A program made the position numbers and the translations under genes. This document shows positions 19,793 to 28,164 of a stretch of DNA of 64,000 nt, in pieces (the stretch's first letter is position 1; each line of letters opens with the position of its first letter). This DNA comes from Pseudomonas jessenii (lineage in GTDB: Bacteria > Pseudomonadota > Gammaproteobacteria > Pseudomonadales > Pseudomonadaceae). The stretch is from positions 186,001 to 250,000 of the forward strand of contig NZ_NIWT01000003.1 of the NCBI RefSeq assembly GCF_002236115.1, in the 5' to 3' direction. The notes beneath the pieces are model-generated. The model was not told where the DNA came from. It saw only the letters and a list, made by a program, of their open reading frames with translations, and searched no databases.

Positions 19793-19946
19793 GAGGAGTG
19801 TCCTTCAGGGGTTTCTGGCCCTTGAAGATGCCCGGCCCGCGGTACGCCTACAATGCTCCGACAGCAAACCAGACCGGACTGACAGCCCTTGACGCACACC
19901 ACTTACGGAAAGGTCTGACAGACCGGTTGATTGTAGGACCGATCTG

Positions 19947-20279
19947 TCAGGACGCGGAGAATCGCGGCCCGAACAGAATGATGCTCGCGCCGATCACACA
20001 CAGCGCCACGCCGAGCCAGTCCGAACCCAGCGGACGAATCCGCTCGACCACGGCCAGCCAGCCGATTGAGGCAATGATGTAGATGCCGCCGTAAGCGGCG
20101 TAGGCGCGGCCGGCGTAGGTGGCTTCGATCCGGGTCAGCAGCAGGGCGAACAGGGTCAGGCTCAGGAGCGCCGGCACCACCCACCACATGCTTTTCCCCT
20201 GGCGCAGCCACATCCAGAAAGCAAAGCAACCGGCAATTTCGAACAGCGCGGCGACGAAAAACCACAGGTAATTAAGCAT
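19947..20279 (-). CDS. YnfA-family (UPF0060) small membrane protein
   Basis: The 110-residue protein has four transmembrane helices and matches the YnfA family ([22 protein letters not shown] at the start, [15 protein letters not shown] in the middle, ending [14 protein letters not shown]). It resembles small multidrug-resistance proteins in size and topology, and family members have been linked to efflux; the substrate here is unknown. It is a single gene on the minus strand between csrA and the SDR gene, 64 bases after the latter's stop. Confidence 0.87.
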   Translation of the reverse strand: MLNYLWFFVAALFEIAGCFAFWMWLRQGKSMWWVVPALLSLTLFALLLTRIEATYAGRAYAAYGGIYIIASIGWLAVVERIRPLGSDWLGVALCVIGASIILFGPRFSAS

Positions 20280-20343
20280 GCAAGCGTCTCGCGAGGATGG
20301 CCGATGGCGGCCACCCTAACCACAGCGTTGCCTGCGGGCAAGA

Positions 20344-21159
20344 TCAGCTTGCGGATTGCCTGGCCTTGGCGCGCATTTTGTCGGCCATGGCGGTCATTTC
20401 GTTGTAGAGCAATTGCGGGTTCTTCTGCTTGATCGCCCAGGCCATGCGGCCCTGTTCGTGGGGCAGAATCATGAACTCGCCGGCGGCGACCTGCTGATAG
20501 ATGTAGTCGGCGATGTCGGCGGCGCTGATGGGCGAGCTTTCCAGCAACTTGCCGACCTGGGCTTTCATGGCCGGGGTCGGACCACGGAAGGAGTCCAGCA
20601 GGTTGGTCTGGAAGAACGACGGACACACCACATGCACGCCGACTTCCTGATGCGCCAGCTCGATCAGCAGGCTTTCGGACAACGCCACCACGCCCGCCTT
20701 GGCCACGTTGTAGTTGCTCATCGCCGGGCCTTGCATCAGCGCGGCCATGGACGCGATGTTGATGATCTTGCCTTTGCTTTTTTCCAGCAGTGGCAGGAAA
20801 GCCTTGCAGCCCTTGACCACGCCCATCAGGTTGATCGCGATCTGCCAGTCCCAGTCCTCCAGGGACAACTCACTGAAGAACCCGCCAGACGCTACACCCG
20901 CGTTATTGACGATGACATCGATGCCGCCGAGTTTGACCTCGCAGGCCTGGGCGAACGCTGTCAACTGGCTGTAATCGCGCACGTCGCAGCGCTGGATGAA
21001 ACCGTCACCGCCCGCTTCGCGGACCAGCTTGAGGGTTTCCTGCAGGCCGGGCTCGCTGACGTCCGACAAAGCCAGTTGCCAGCCTTCACGCGCCCAGCGC
21101 AGCGCGATTTCGCGACCCAGGCCAGAGCCTGCACCAGTGATCATCATGCGATTTTGCAT
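20344..21159 (-). CDS. SDR-family oxidoreductase
   Basis: The 271-residue short-chain dehydrogenase has the NAD(P) loop TGAGSGLGREIA, the NNAGV motif and the catalytic YNVAK with an upstream Ser (IASMAALMQG), so it looks active. The C-terminal 70 residues are longer than in FabG-like members (substrate-side helices with DYIYQQVAAGEF). The substrate is unknown. I chose the ATG at 21159 (MQNRMMITGAGSG), which puts the nucleotide-binding strand right at the start; the open frame extends 39 codons upstream but does not resemble the family. The upstream ribosome site is weak (AAGG, 9 bases away). Confidence 0.87.
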   Translation of the reverse strand: MQNRMMITGAGSGLGREIALRWAREGWQLALSDVSEPGLQETLKLVREAGGDGFIQRCDVRDYSQLTAFAQACEVKLGGIDVIVNNAGVASGGFFSELSLEDWDWQIAINLMGVVKGCKAFLPLLEKSKGKIINIASMAALMQGPAMSNYNVAKAGVVALSESLLIELAHQEVGVHVVCPSFFQTNLLDSFRGPTPAMKAQVGKLLESSPISAADIADYIYQQVAAGEFMILPHEQGRMAWAIKQKNPQLLYNEMTAMADKMRAKARQSAS

Positions 21160-21442
21160 AGCAGACAGCCTTGTTGTTCTTGGAAGATGCACCGAGTGTA
21201 GCGAAGGAAATTGCCCGACCCACGCTCCATCAGATTGCTGAATGGCCCGAGCAAACTGCGGGAGCGTCTGACGCAATCAAGGCAACTACAAAAAATAAGA
21301 ACCCGTGCGAAATACTTCAAAAAAACTTGGAATTTTCCTGCAAGCGCAATAGTCCGAATTTTTAAGCAGCTCGAATTTACTTCATTCCCGCTGACCTTGA
21401 TTGGCATGGTCAATCCACTGCATTTTCGACAAGGAAATAGAC

Positions 21443-21595
21443 ATGGGCACAATACTGATCATCATTCTGATCCTGTTACTGATCGGTGGTTTACCGGTCT
21501 TCCCGCACTCCAGAAGTTGGGGTTACGGCCCGTCCGGTATCATCGGCGTCGTATTGGTGGTGCTGTTGATCCTGCTCTTGCTTGGCCGAATATAA
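21443..21595 (+). CDS. DUF3309 small membrane protein
   Basis: The 50-residue protein is almost entirely membrane: a first helix (GTILIIILILLLIGG), a short loop FPHSRSWGYGPSG that is the DUF3309 signature, and a second helix ending LLLLGRI. The function is unknown; it is common in proteobacteria and often stress-induced. AAGGA lies seven bases before the ATG at 21443. Upstream codons in the same frame do not match the family. It converges on the LtaS-like gene across a shared terminator. Confidence 0.88.
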   Translation: MGTILIIILILLLIGGLPVFPHSRSWGYGPSGIIGVVLVVLLILLLLGRI

Positions 21596-21608
21596 GTATC
21601 CGCCAGGC

Positions 21609-21642
21609 AAAAAAAAGAGGCCCTTGAAGGGCCTCTTTTTTT
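21609..21642. terminator. Bidirectional terminator, DUF3309 / LtaS-like gene
   Basis: GAGGCCC (21617-21623) and GGGCCTC (21629-21635) form a perfect stem with a five-base loop, with an A run on the left and a T run on the right. It therefore works for both converging genes. Confidence 0.93.
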
Positions 21643-21652
21643 GCGTCACAAC

Positions 21653-23746
21653 TTAGTCCGGCTTGCCATCAACAACACCGGCGGTGTTGTCCAGCAGACT
21701 CTTGGTCGCTGTTTGCAGGAACGCTTCGAGCTTGAGTTTCAACTCGGCGGTACGCGGCGCATCAGCAATGACTTCGGCGCGAGGGTTGGCACCCAATTCA
21801 TACTGATACAACTTCGGCGCCATGTCCTTGTCCTTCGGCAGGACCAGAATCTGGTCCGCGGTGAGGACGGCCGTGGTCTGCTCACTGCCCGACGGCTTGA
21901 TCACACCAATACCGGCGTCGCCTTCCGGCAGGTTGAGCAGGTCGCGTCCCCAGCACTGATGACGTACTTCGCCACCGATGCGGCCCATGATGGTCGGCAC
22001 GATGTCGATCTGAGTGCCCACGGTGTGGTCACGCTGGCCGAACTTTTCCTGGATGCCCGGCGCGATCATCAGCATCGGCACGTTGAAGCGGCCCAGGTCC
22101 ATTTCGGTGATCTGCCGTTCGTTACCAAAACCGTGGTCACCGACGACGACAAACAGGGTTTCCTTGAAGTACGGCTCCTTGCGGGCCTTTTCAAAGAACT
22201 GGCCCAGTGCCCAGTCCGAGTAACGCATGGCGGTCAGGTGTTCGTTCAGGTTGCCACGATCGGTCACGCGCTCGACCGGCAATGGCGTCGGCAAGGCGTA
22301 AGGCGTGTGGTTGGACAGGGTTTGCAGCAAGGCATAGAACGGCTTGCCGTTTTCCCGCGCCTTGAGCTCGACCAGGCCACGGTCGAACATGTCCTGGTCG
22401 GACACGCCCCAGGTCGGATCAGAGAACACCGGATTCACGAAATCGTTACGGCCGATGAAGTTGGTCATGCCTTGGTTGCTGAAGAAACCCGACTGGTTGT
22501 CCCAGGCGAAATCGCCGTTGTAGACATACACGTCGTCGAAGTCACGGGCGCTGAGCAACTGCGGCAGACCGGACAGCTTGTGGCTGCCTTCCGGGGTCTG
22601 CATCAGGTATTCGAAGCCCGGCAGGTTCGGGAAACAGGCCATGGTGGCGAACATGCCCTGGTGGGTATGGGTACCGTTGGAGAAGAAGCGGTCGAACAGC
22701 AAGCCTTCCTTCGACAGTTGGTCGAGGTACGGCGTAATGTTGCCTGGCCCCCCCAGCGCACCCACCGAGTGACCGGCCATGCTTTCCATCAGGATCACGA
22801 CGACGTTCTTGATCGGCAAGGTCTTGTCGGCTGGCGGGGTGTAATCGCGACGTACCGCCGCGGTTTCGCCATCCACCAGTTTGTCATCCGCCATCACCAG
22901 CATGTCACGCACCACTTGCTGGGCTTGTGGCTGTGGCAGCGTGGCTTTCCAGATATTGTCGCGATCCTCGGACATCCGGCTCTTGGCGGCGGCGACCAGA
23001 GAAAGCGTACCGTTGAGACCCAACTGGTTGGCGAAGTTGGAATCTGTGGTGTAGACATCACCCCAGCGCATCGGCGGGCCTTGGCGCAAGGTGCCACGGG
23101 CCGCGACGACGCAGATCAGCAGGCAAACCACGAACACGCCAATGCGTGCATACCACGGCGCGACCTTGCGTGTGCCGATGCTGCCGCCACTGAACGGGCC
23201 ACGAGGGCGGGTCGCACGGTCGGCGCCCTTGAATGCCATGCTCAGGATCACGGTACCCAGAGCCCACGCCAGCAGATAGCGGACCACCGGAAAACCATAC
23301 CAGAGCATGCTGGCCACGGTTTTCGGGTCTTCCTTGACGTACTGGAAGACCAGGCCGTTGAGGCGCTGGTGGAATTCACGATAGAAGTCCATCTCCATCA
23401 GGCCCAGGAACAGCGCGATGCTGGAGACCACTGTCAGCCAGAGTCGGAACAGCCCGCGTGCCGCCATGGCCCGGGCGCTGAACAAGGCCAGCAGCAACGG
23501 AATACTGAGATAGACCACCAGGCGCAGGTCGAAACGCAGACCGTTGGCGAATGCCTCGAGGAAGGTCGAGGCCGGTGTGTCGAGGATCATCGAGCTGTTG
23601 TAAGCCAGCAGCGCGACGCGCAGCAGACTGAACATGACCATCATGACCAGGGCACACAACAGCGTGTAGGCCAGATGCGATTTGACGGTCGGTTGCAGCA
23701 GGCGACTAGAAGCTCGCTGCTGACTCAGGGCGTCCGGGATTGCCAT
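21653..23746 (-). CDS. LTA-synthase-like membrane sulfatase/phosphotransferase
   Basis: The 697-residue protein has about five N-terminal transmembrane helices (to roughly residue 205) and then a large extracytoplasmic alkaline-phosphatase-type domain like LtaS/OpgB. Metal and catalytic landmarks are VVVILMESMAGHS (Glu ligand), the candidate Thr nucleophile in FFSNGTHTHQGMFATM, and VVVGDHGFGNE (Asp-His ligands). Gram-negative members move phosphoglycerol or phosphoethanolamine groups in the periplasm rather than making lipoteichoic acid; the exact substrate is unknown. The ribosome site before the ATG at 23746 is weak. It appears to be a single gene. Confidence 0.87.
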   Translation of the reverse strand: MAIPDALSQQRASSRLLQPTVKSHLAYTLLCALVMMVMFSLLRVALLAYNSSMILDTPASTFLEAFANGLRFDLRLVVYLSIPLLLALFSARAMAARGLFRLWLTVVSSIALFLGLMEMDFYREFHQRLNGLVFQYVKEDPKTVASMLWYGFPVVRYLLAWALGTVILSMAFKGADRATRPRGPFSGGSIGTRKVAPWYARIGVFVVCLLICVVAARGTLRQGPPMRWGDVYTTDSNFANQLGLNGTLSLVAAAKSRMSEDRDNIWKATLPQPQAQQVVRDMLVMADDKLVDGETAAVRRDYTPPADKTLPIKNVVVILMESMAGHSVGALGGPGNITPYLDQLSKEGLLFDRFFSNGTHTHQGMFATMACFPNLPGFEYLMQTPEGSHKLSGLPQLLSARDFDDVYVYNGDFAWDNQSGFFSNQGMTNFIGRNDFVNPVFSDPTWGVSDQDMFDRGLVELKARENGKPFYALLQTLSNHTPYALPTPLPVERVTDRGNLNEHLTAMRYSDWALGQFFEKARKEPYFKETLFVVVGDHGFGNERQITEMDLGRFNVPMLMIAPGIQEKFGQRDHTVGTQIDIVPTIMGRIGGEVRHQCWGRDLLNLPEGDAGIGVIKPSGSEQTTAVLTADQILVLPKDKDMAPKLYQYELGANPRAEVIADAPRTAELKLKLEAFLQTATKSLLDNTAGVVDGKPD

Positions 23747-24031
23747 GTCGTTTTAGGACCCATTGGAAGTTGAAGTTTCAAAAATACAGCTGCGCCTTGC
23801 CCTCTTTTCGGCCCGTACCAGGCCTGGGGGTTTGCGCGGTGCGCAAATGTTGCACGATCAACGGCAGCATTGCCATTGATAACTACCCTCATCCCGAGTC
23901 TTTCATCCTGCATTCAGCCATACGCTGCGCGTTACGGGAGAGCCGGCGAATTGTCTTGGAGAGTGGGTGAAAATTTCGTGCAACGCATATCCGGAAACAA
24001 ATTAAAACCTGAGCATCGTTCAAAAAAGCAA
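23747..24031. other. Gene-free stretch upstream of the LtaS-like gene
   Basis: No reading frame here looks coding. It must hold the LtaS-like gene's promoter, though I cannot pick a convincing one. The only structure is a perfect inverted repeat TTTGCGC-ggt-GCGCAAA at 23831-23847, an operator or a leader hairpin 85 bases before the start codon. Beyond about 23940 it is AT-rich down to the START-gene terminator. Confidence 0.5.
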
Positions 24032-24054
24032 ACGCCCCGATCGAGTCGGGGCGT
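24020..24054 (-). terminator. Terminator after the START-domain gene
   Basis: On the minus strand the stem ACGCCCCGA/TCGGGGCGT (24032-24054, five-base loop) is followed by a T-rich tail TTGCTTTTTTG. It begins 30 bases past the stop at 24084. Confidence 0.88.
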
Positions 24055-24083
24055 CACGAAGTCACCTCAAAAGAGTGACACAA

Positions 24084-24689
24084 TTACTTCTCGGCGCGTT
24101 CCTTGAGGGCTTTCAAGGTATTGAACGGGGCATCCACCACGAACTTGTTGGCCACCATCGACGGCACGCTGCCGCCCGGCTCGGTGTGCACCTGATAGGT
24201 CACTTCGATCTGGTCGCCCTTGGGTACGAACTTCCAGAAACCGTCGACCTTGGTGACCCGGACGAAGCCTTTTTCTTCAGGAATGTATTTCGGCACGCCT
24301 TCGAGCTTGCGGGTCAGGCTGCCATCGGCCCCTTCGATGGTGGTGATGTGCAACACCGAATCACGGGGAGTAACCGGCCACGGGGTGTTGAACTGAGTGT
24401 AGGTCCAGCTCTGCTCACCTTCGTGCTTGAGCAGCTTCTGGGTTTTGCATTCGTGAATCCAGGCGCAGGCTCCGGACACGTCGTCCTGCAACGCACGCAG
24501 CTTGGCCATGGTGGTCTTCATCAGCGTGACGCCCTGGTAGGCCTTGTAGTCGGAGCCGGCCACTTCACTCAGGGAGATCTTGATGCCGTCTTCGTCTTTC
24601 TTGACCTTCCAGTCTTCGGCCTGGGCCGTCGAGGTAACCAGCACAACCGTCAAACCACACAGCACAGCCATACGATGCAGCGAACCCAT
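24084..24689 (-). CDS. START-domain protein, exported
   Basis: The 201-residue protein begins with a signal peptide (MGSLHRMAVLCGLTVVLVTS, cleaved after AQA near residue 24) and is otherwise a START/SRPBCC lipid-binding fold (WTYTQFNTPWPVTPRDSVLH, GSLTRKLEG, FWKFVPKGDQIEVTYQVHTEPGG). It probably binds a hydrophobic ligand in the periplasm; the ligand is unknown. AAGGA lies eight bases before the ATG at 24689; an open frame further upstream overlaps the YkgJ gene and has no signal sequence. The YkgJ-like gene ends 41 bases upstream on the same strand, so cotranscription is possible. Confidence 0.87.
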   Translation of the reverse strand: MGSLHRMAVLCGLTVVLVTSTAQAEDWKVKKDEDGIKISLSEVAGSDYKAYQGVTLMKTTMAKLRALQDDVSGACAWIHECKTQKLLKHEGEQSWTYTQFNTPWPVTPRDSVLHITTIEGADGSLTRKLEGVPKYIPEEKGFVRVTKVDGFWKFVPKGDQIEVTYQVHTEPGGSVPSMVANKFVVDAPFNTLKALKERAEK

Positions 24690-24730
24690 AGTCTTATTCC
24701 TTATTGTTGAAGTTCCGTTCGTAGAACACA

Positions 24731-24985
24731 TCACGCCGCCGTCATTTGCTCCCACCAGCCAATCAACCGGATGGCTTCTTCGCTGCTGTTTCCGCACACC
24801 TCGGGGTCGGCCTCGAAGGCAGAACACACCGCCGGCCGTTCCGGCTGGCCGAAAATACTGCACAGGTTATCGGAGGAAAGTTGCAGGCAACGCTGCCCCG
24901 CGGCCTTGCCATTGGGCATACCGGGAATCGGCGAACTGATGGAAGGGGCAATGCAACAAGCGCCACAGCCCTCACGGCATTTCAT
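24731..24985 (-). CDS. YkgJ-family cysteine-cluster protein
   Basis: The 84-residue protein has eight cysteines in the pattern of the YkgJ zinc- or iron-chelating family: CREGCGACC at the start, then single Cys in QRCLQL, NLCSIF, AVCSAF and EVCGNS. It is probably a cytoplasmic metal-binding protein of unknown purpose. GAGGAG lies upstream of the ATG. A near-perfect palindrome (25042-25059) sits about 57 bases upstream and may be its operator. Confidence 0.87.
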   Translation of the reverse strand: MKCREGCGACCIAPSISSPIPGMPNGKAAGQRCLQLSSDNLCSIFGQPERPAVCSAFEADPEVCGNSSEEAIRLIGWWEQMTAA

Positions 24986-25041
24986 GACGACAAGCTCCTC
25001 GCGACGAGCAATGTGTTAATGGACGGGGCACAGAGTACCCG

Positions 25042-25059
25042 TTAAAACAGTTGTTTTAA
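25042..25059. promoter_or_regulatory. Palindrome upstream of the YkgJ-like gene
   Basis: TTAAAACA-GT-TGTTTTAA is a perfect eight-base inverted repeat with a two-base centre. Its inner part reads AAAC-N4-GTTT, the core of the TetR-type PsrA box as I know it, but the outer letters are A/T instead of G/C. It sits where an operator for the YkgJ gene would be. There is no T-run terminator signature. Confidence 0.45.
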
Positions 25060-25151
25060 ATTACCTGCGGGCGGGTTTTTCAACGCAAACGAGCATGACC
25101 GGCCAGTCTCCGACAAAGCGTCTGGCCTGCGGCTCGCGGATCCTGACGGGG

Positions 25152-25631
25152 TTACTGCTTGAACTCGAAATCCAGTGCCGCGCCTTCGACCTCGTAGCGT
25201 TCTTCATTTCGCAGTTGCAGCTGCATTTCGTTGCTGAGCAGGCGGCCGTTGAGCTGGAACTCGCTGTTGCCGCTTTTGTCACCGAACATCTGGGGTAACA
25301 ACGGTTCGCGCCTGACCAACGGCACCGTTCCGACCGGCTTGAGCTCTTGAACCATATCCTTGGGCAAGCTCAGATCCAGTTTGGTAGATGGAAGCTCAGT
25401 CTTTGCCACCTCGCTGGCCGGTTTCGATTTGGAGGCAATGGGCGGACGCTTTTTCACGGGCGTCGCCTGCTTACCGGCCACCGAGGCTTTTTTGACAGGT
25501 GCGGTTTCTATCGGTGCGACGTGGAAACTGCCGGTAGTCTGATCCTGCTCGGTGGCAGCCACGACGGATGCCGGCTGAATACTCGCAATCAGGCAGAGCC
25601 AAAGCCAGGCGGCAGGAAAAGTCGGTTTCAT
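25152..25631 (-). CDS. Hypothetical exported protein
   Basis: The 159-residue protein has a signal peptide (MKPTFPAAWLWLCLIASIQP, ending near ASVVA at residue 25), then a low-complexity Lys/Pro/Ala stretch (about 40-80: PVKKASVAGKQATPVKKRPP) and a conserved-looking C-terminal third (PLVRREPLLPQMFGDKSGNSE, then two strand-like segments). I do not recognise the family; it looks like a Pseudomonas-restricted periplasmic protein. The ATG at 25631 is chosen because the signal peptide begins there; the open frame upstream overlaps the MocR gene. It lies 80 bases after the MocR stop on the same strand. Confidence 0.7.
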   Translation of the reverse strand: MKPTFPAAWLWLCLIASIQPASVVAATEQDQTTGSFHVAPIETAPVKKASVAGKQATPVKKRPPIASKSKPASEVAKTELPSTKLDLSLPKDMVQELKPVGTVPLVRREPLLPQMFGDKSGNSEFQLNGRLLSNEMQLQLRNEERYEVEGAALDFEFKQ

Positions 25632-25711
25632 GTATCCAACGGTGGGTGCAAACGGCAGAGATGCATATGCTCGCCTGTTGCAGCCCACAAGACAAGCGCA
25701 GTCGCAGCCTG

Positions 25712-27151
25712 TTACAAACCGCCAGCCATCTCCTGGCAGAGTTGGGTGGCCAGCATGCCCAGGGTCATCAATGCACGCTCGGCCTCGCGGTTCCACGGGG
25801 TGCCGCAGTTGAGCCGGATGCAGTGATTGAATTGCTCGGTATTACTGAAGATCAGTCCCGGCGCGATACTGATGCCCTGCTGCAATGCCCGCACGTGCAA
25901 CTCTTGCGTGTTGACCCGCCCCGGCAGACTGACCCACAGAATGAAGCCGCCGGTAGGTCGGGTCATCTGCGTGCCTTCAGGGAAATACTGTTGCACGGCC
26001 AATTGGAAGGCGCTGAGGTTTTTCCGGTACTCCTGACGGATGAAGCGCAAATGCCGGTCGTACCCGCCATTTTCCAGGTACGCGGCAATGCCCATCTGGG
26101 TCACGCTGCACGCGGAATGTGTACTGAAGGTCTGCAAGCGCTGGATTTCCTGCTGATACTTGCCGGCAATCATCCAGCCGATCCGCACGCCAGGCGACAG
26201 GGTCTTGGAGAAGCTCGAGCAATAGATCACCCGGTCCAGCCGATCGTAGGCCTTGAGAGACTTGGTGCGCCCCTGCTCGAACATCAGCTCACCGTAGATA
26301 TCGTCTTCGACAATCTGGATATCGAAGTCCGACGCCAGGCGCAGCAATTGTTTCTGCCGCTCCTCCGGCATGGTGCCGCCCAACGGATTGCTCAGGCGGG
26401 TGGTCAGCACCAACGCCTTGATCGACCATTGGTTGGCCGCCAGTTGCAGGGCTTCCAGGCTCATGCCCGTGGCTGGATCACTGGGGATCTCGATGACCTT
26501 GAGCCCCAACAGGTCGGCCAGTTGCAGCAACCCGTAATAGGTCGGCGACTCGGCCGCGATCAGATCGCCCGGACGGGTCAGCACACGCAAGGACATCTGC
26601 AGCGCATCGACGCAACCGTGGGTGATCACCACCTCCGACGGATCGACCACCACGCCGGCATCGCGCATGCGGATCGCCACCTGTCGGCGCAACGGCTCGA
26701 AACCAGGGCTGAACATGTAGCTGAAGGCCCGCGGGCTATGGAAACGGGTGACTTTGGCCAATTGCTGATGCAGTGCCCGCACCGGCAAATAGTCGACACT
26801 CGGCACCGCAGCGCCCAGCGGGAAGACACCTTCACGACGGGACTCGACCAGGACTTGCTGAATGATGCTGCTGCGGGTGACCAGCCCGGGGCGCTCGACC
26901 CGGGCGATGTCCGGCGTCGGCGCGGTGAGTGCCGGCGTCTGGTGCACGTAGTAACCCGACTGCGGCCGGGCGCGGATCAGCCCCTGATCCTCGAGATTGG
27001 CATACGCCTGCAACACCGTCGCATGGCTGACATTGAGCTGCGAGCTCATCTTGCGCACCGAAGGCACGCGCTCCCCCGGCTGATAGACCCCACGGCGGAT
27101 GTCTTCGGCCAGTTGTTGAGCAATACGTTGATAGAGCAAAAGATTGGTCAT
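25712..27151 (-). CDS. MocR-type regulator (GntR helix-turn-helix plus aminotransferase domain)
   Basis: The 479-residue protein has an N-terminal winged helix (about 1-75; RGVYQPGERVPSVRKMSSQL and VSHATVLQAYANLEDQGLI) joined to a class I aminotransferase fold. The PLP lysine is in SSFSKTLSPGVRIGW and the Asp/Tyr pocket in VEDDIYGELMF, so it should bind PLP as effector. MocR regulators usually control a neighbouring vitamin B6, amino-acid or transport gene; no obvious partner adjoins it, so it may mainly control itself. Two 13-base direct repeats 21 bases apart lie 47-80 bases upstream (27198-27231). Confidence 0.9.
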   Translation of the reverse strand: MTNLLLYQRIAQQLAEDIRRGVYQPGERVPSVRKMSSQLNVSHATVLQAYANLEDQGLIRARPQSGYYVHQTPALTAPTPDIARVERPGLVTRSSIIQQVLVESRREGVFPLGAAVPSVDYLPVRALHQQLAKVTRFHSPRAFSYMFSPGFEPLRRQVAIRMRDAGVVVDPSEVVITHGCVDALQMSLRVLTRPGDLIAAESPTYYGLLQLADLLGLKVIEIPSDPATGMSLEALQLAANQWSIKALVLTTRLSNPLGGTMPEERQKQLLRLASDFDIQIVEDDIYGELMFEQGRTKSLKAYDRLDRVIYCSSFSKTLSPGVRIGWMIAGKYQQEIQRLQTFSTHSACSVTQMGIAAYLENGGYDRHLRFIRQEYRKNLSAFQLAVQQYFPEGTQMTRPTGGFILWVSLPGRVNTQELHVRALQQGISIAPGLIFSNTEQFNHCIRLNCGTPWNREAERALMTLGMLATQLCQEMAGGL

Positions 27152-27197
27152 GACGCAGCACTCGATTTCACGGGCATTTTATTCTTGTGTGAAACAA

Positions 27198-27231
27198 TAC
27201 CGGAACAGTTTAGAAGTGTACGGGGACAGTT
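27198..27231. promoter_or_regulatory. Direct repeats upstream of the MocR gene
   Basis: TACCGGAACAGTT (27198-27210) and TACGGGGACAGTT (27219-27231) match at 11 of 13 positions with a period of 21 bases, two helical turns. MocR regulators commonly bind such direct repeats, and the site is just upstream of this regulator's start, so it is a candidate autoregulatory operator. Confidence 0.5.
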
Positions 27232-27300
27232 GCCACAAAAGTCGACCGTACAGTGCAGTGTCAGCAAAATCTGTACTGTTTTGTGCGGTAATCGGCAGGC

Positions 27301-27331
27301 AAAAAAAACCCGGCACTGCATGGCAGGCCGG
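27301..27331 (-). terminator. Terminator after the OmpA/DUF4398 lipoprotein genes
   Basis: On the minus strand CCCGGC and GCCGGG (27308-27331) pair, with an inner CTGC/GCAG stem, and a run of seven T follows (27301-27307). It lies about 20 bases after the OmpA-domain stop. Confidence 0.9.
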
Positions 27332-27351
27332 GCTTTCCAGCGACGCAACCC

Positions 27352-28164
27352 TTAGCGGGCAGCGCCGAGCTGGCCCTTTTCATCGGAAAACACAATTTCC
27401 ACCCGACGATTCTGCGCCCGGCCCCGTTCCGACGCGTTCGCGTCCACCGGATACTCGTCGCCATAACCCTCGACCTGGATGCGCTTGTCGTCGATACCCA
27501 GGTCCATCAGCACGTCAGCCACCGATTGCGCGCGGTCGCGGGACAGCTTGAGGTTTTCCTGCTTGCCCCCGGTACTGTCCGTATAACCTTCGATCCGCAC
27601 CACTCGCTTGGGGTTGAGTTGCAGGAACTGCACGATCTTCAGCACCACACGGTTGGCCGACGGTTTCAATTCCGCTTCGCCGGTGTCGAACAGCATGTCG
27701 CCCAAGGTCATCACCAGACCGCGGTCGGTCTGGCTGGTCGTCAATGCCAGGATCTGCTCCTCGAGCCATTTGCCTTGCTGCTGCACGCTGAACAGTTTGG
27801 ATTCACGCAATGCCAGTTGCAGACGCTGCCGCTCCAGTTCGAGTTTCGCCGCTTGCTCTTCGTTGAGCACCTGATTGGTATGCTCCCGGGCAATGGCGCT
27901 GTAGCGCTGGCTCAGGTAGGCGTAATGCACCACGTCCGAACCGCTGCCCCAATAGCTGGACAGGCGATCGGCACGGGCCAGGGACTCACCGGCGCGAATC
28001 ACGTCCTTGGGGGCGATTCGCAGCACATTGGAGTCTTCCTTGACCTTCTGAAAGTCGGCACCGGCCTGCTGCAACGCGGACTCGCTGTGCTGGCTGGCGC
28101 AGCCAAAGAGGCTCGCGCAGCCTGCCAGGATCAAACCGCCGAGGGCTTTGCTCTTGAGGCTCAT
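27352..28164 (-). CDS. OmpA-domain lipoprotein with DUF4398 region
   Basis: The 270-residue lipoprotein has a lipobox LFGC with the lipidated Cys at residue 22. A helical DUF4398-like part (about 25-150) with coiled-coil stretches (NEEQAAKLELERQRLQLAL) follows. The C-terminal OmpA peptidoglycan-binding domain (about 155-262) includes RVVRIEGYTDSTGG, NLKLSRDRAQSV and ERGRAQNRRVEI with the peptidoglycan-contacting Asp and Arg. It should tie the outer membrane to the cell wall. Its ATG overlaps the previous stop (ATGA), so it is coupled to the DUF4398 lipoprotein gene. Confidence 0.9.
   Translation of the reverse strand: MSLKSKALGGLILAGCASLFGCASQHSESALQQAGADFQKVKEDSNVLRIAPKDVIRAGESLARADRLSSYWGSGSDVVHYAYLSQRYSAIAREHTNQVLNEEQAAKLELERQRLQLALRESKLFSVQQQGKWLEEQILALTTSQTDRGLVMTLGDMLFDTGEAELKPSANRVVLKIVQFLQLNPKRVVRIEGYTDSTGGKQENLKLSRDRAQSVADVLMDLGIDDKRIQVEGYGDEYPVDANASERGRAQNRRVEIVFSDEKGQLGAAR

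Noticed and set aside
21641..23773. A 710-codon open frame on the plus strand opposite the LtaS-like gene
   Set aside because: The product is His/Gln/Arg-rich without domains and starts within the bidirectional terminator; it is a shadow of the sulfatase gene.
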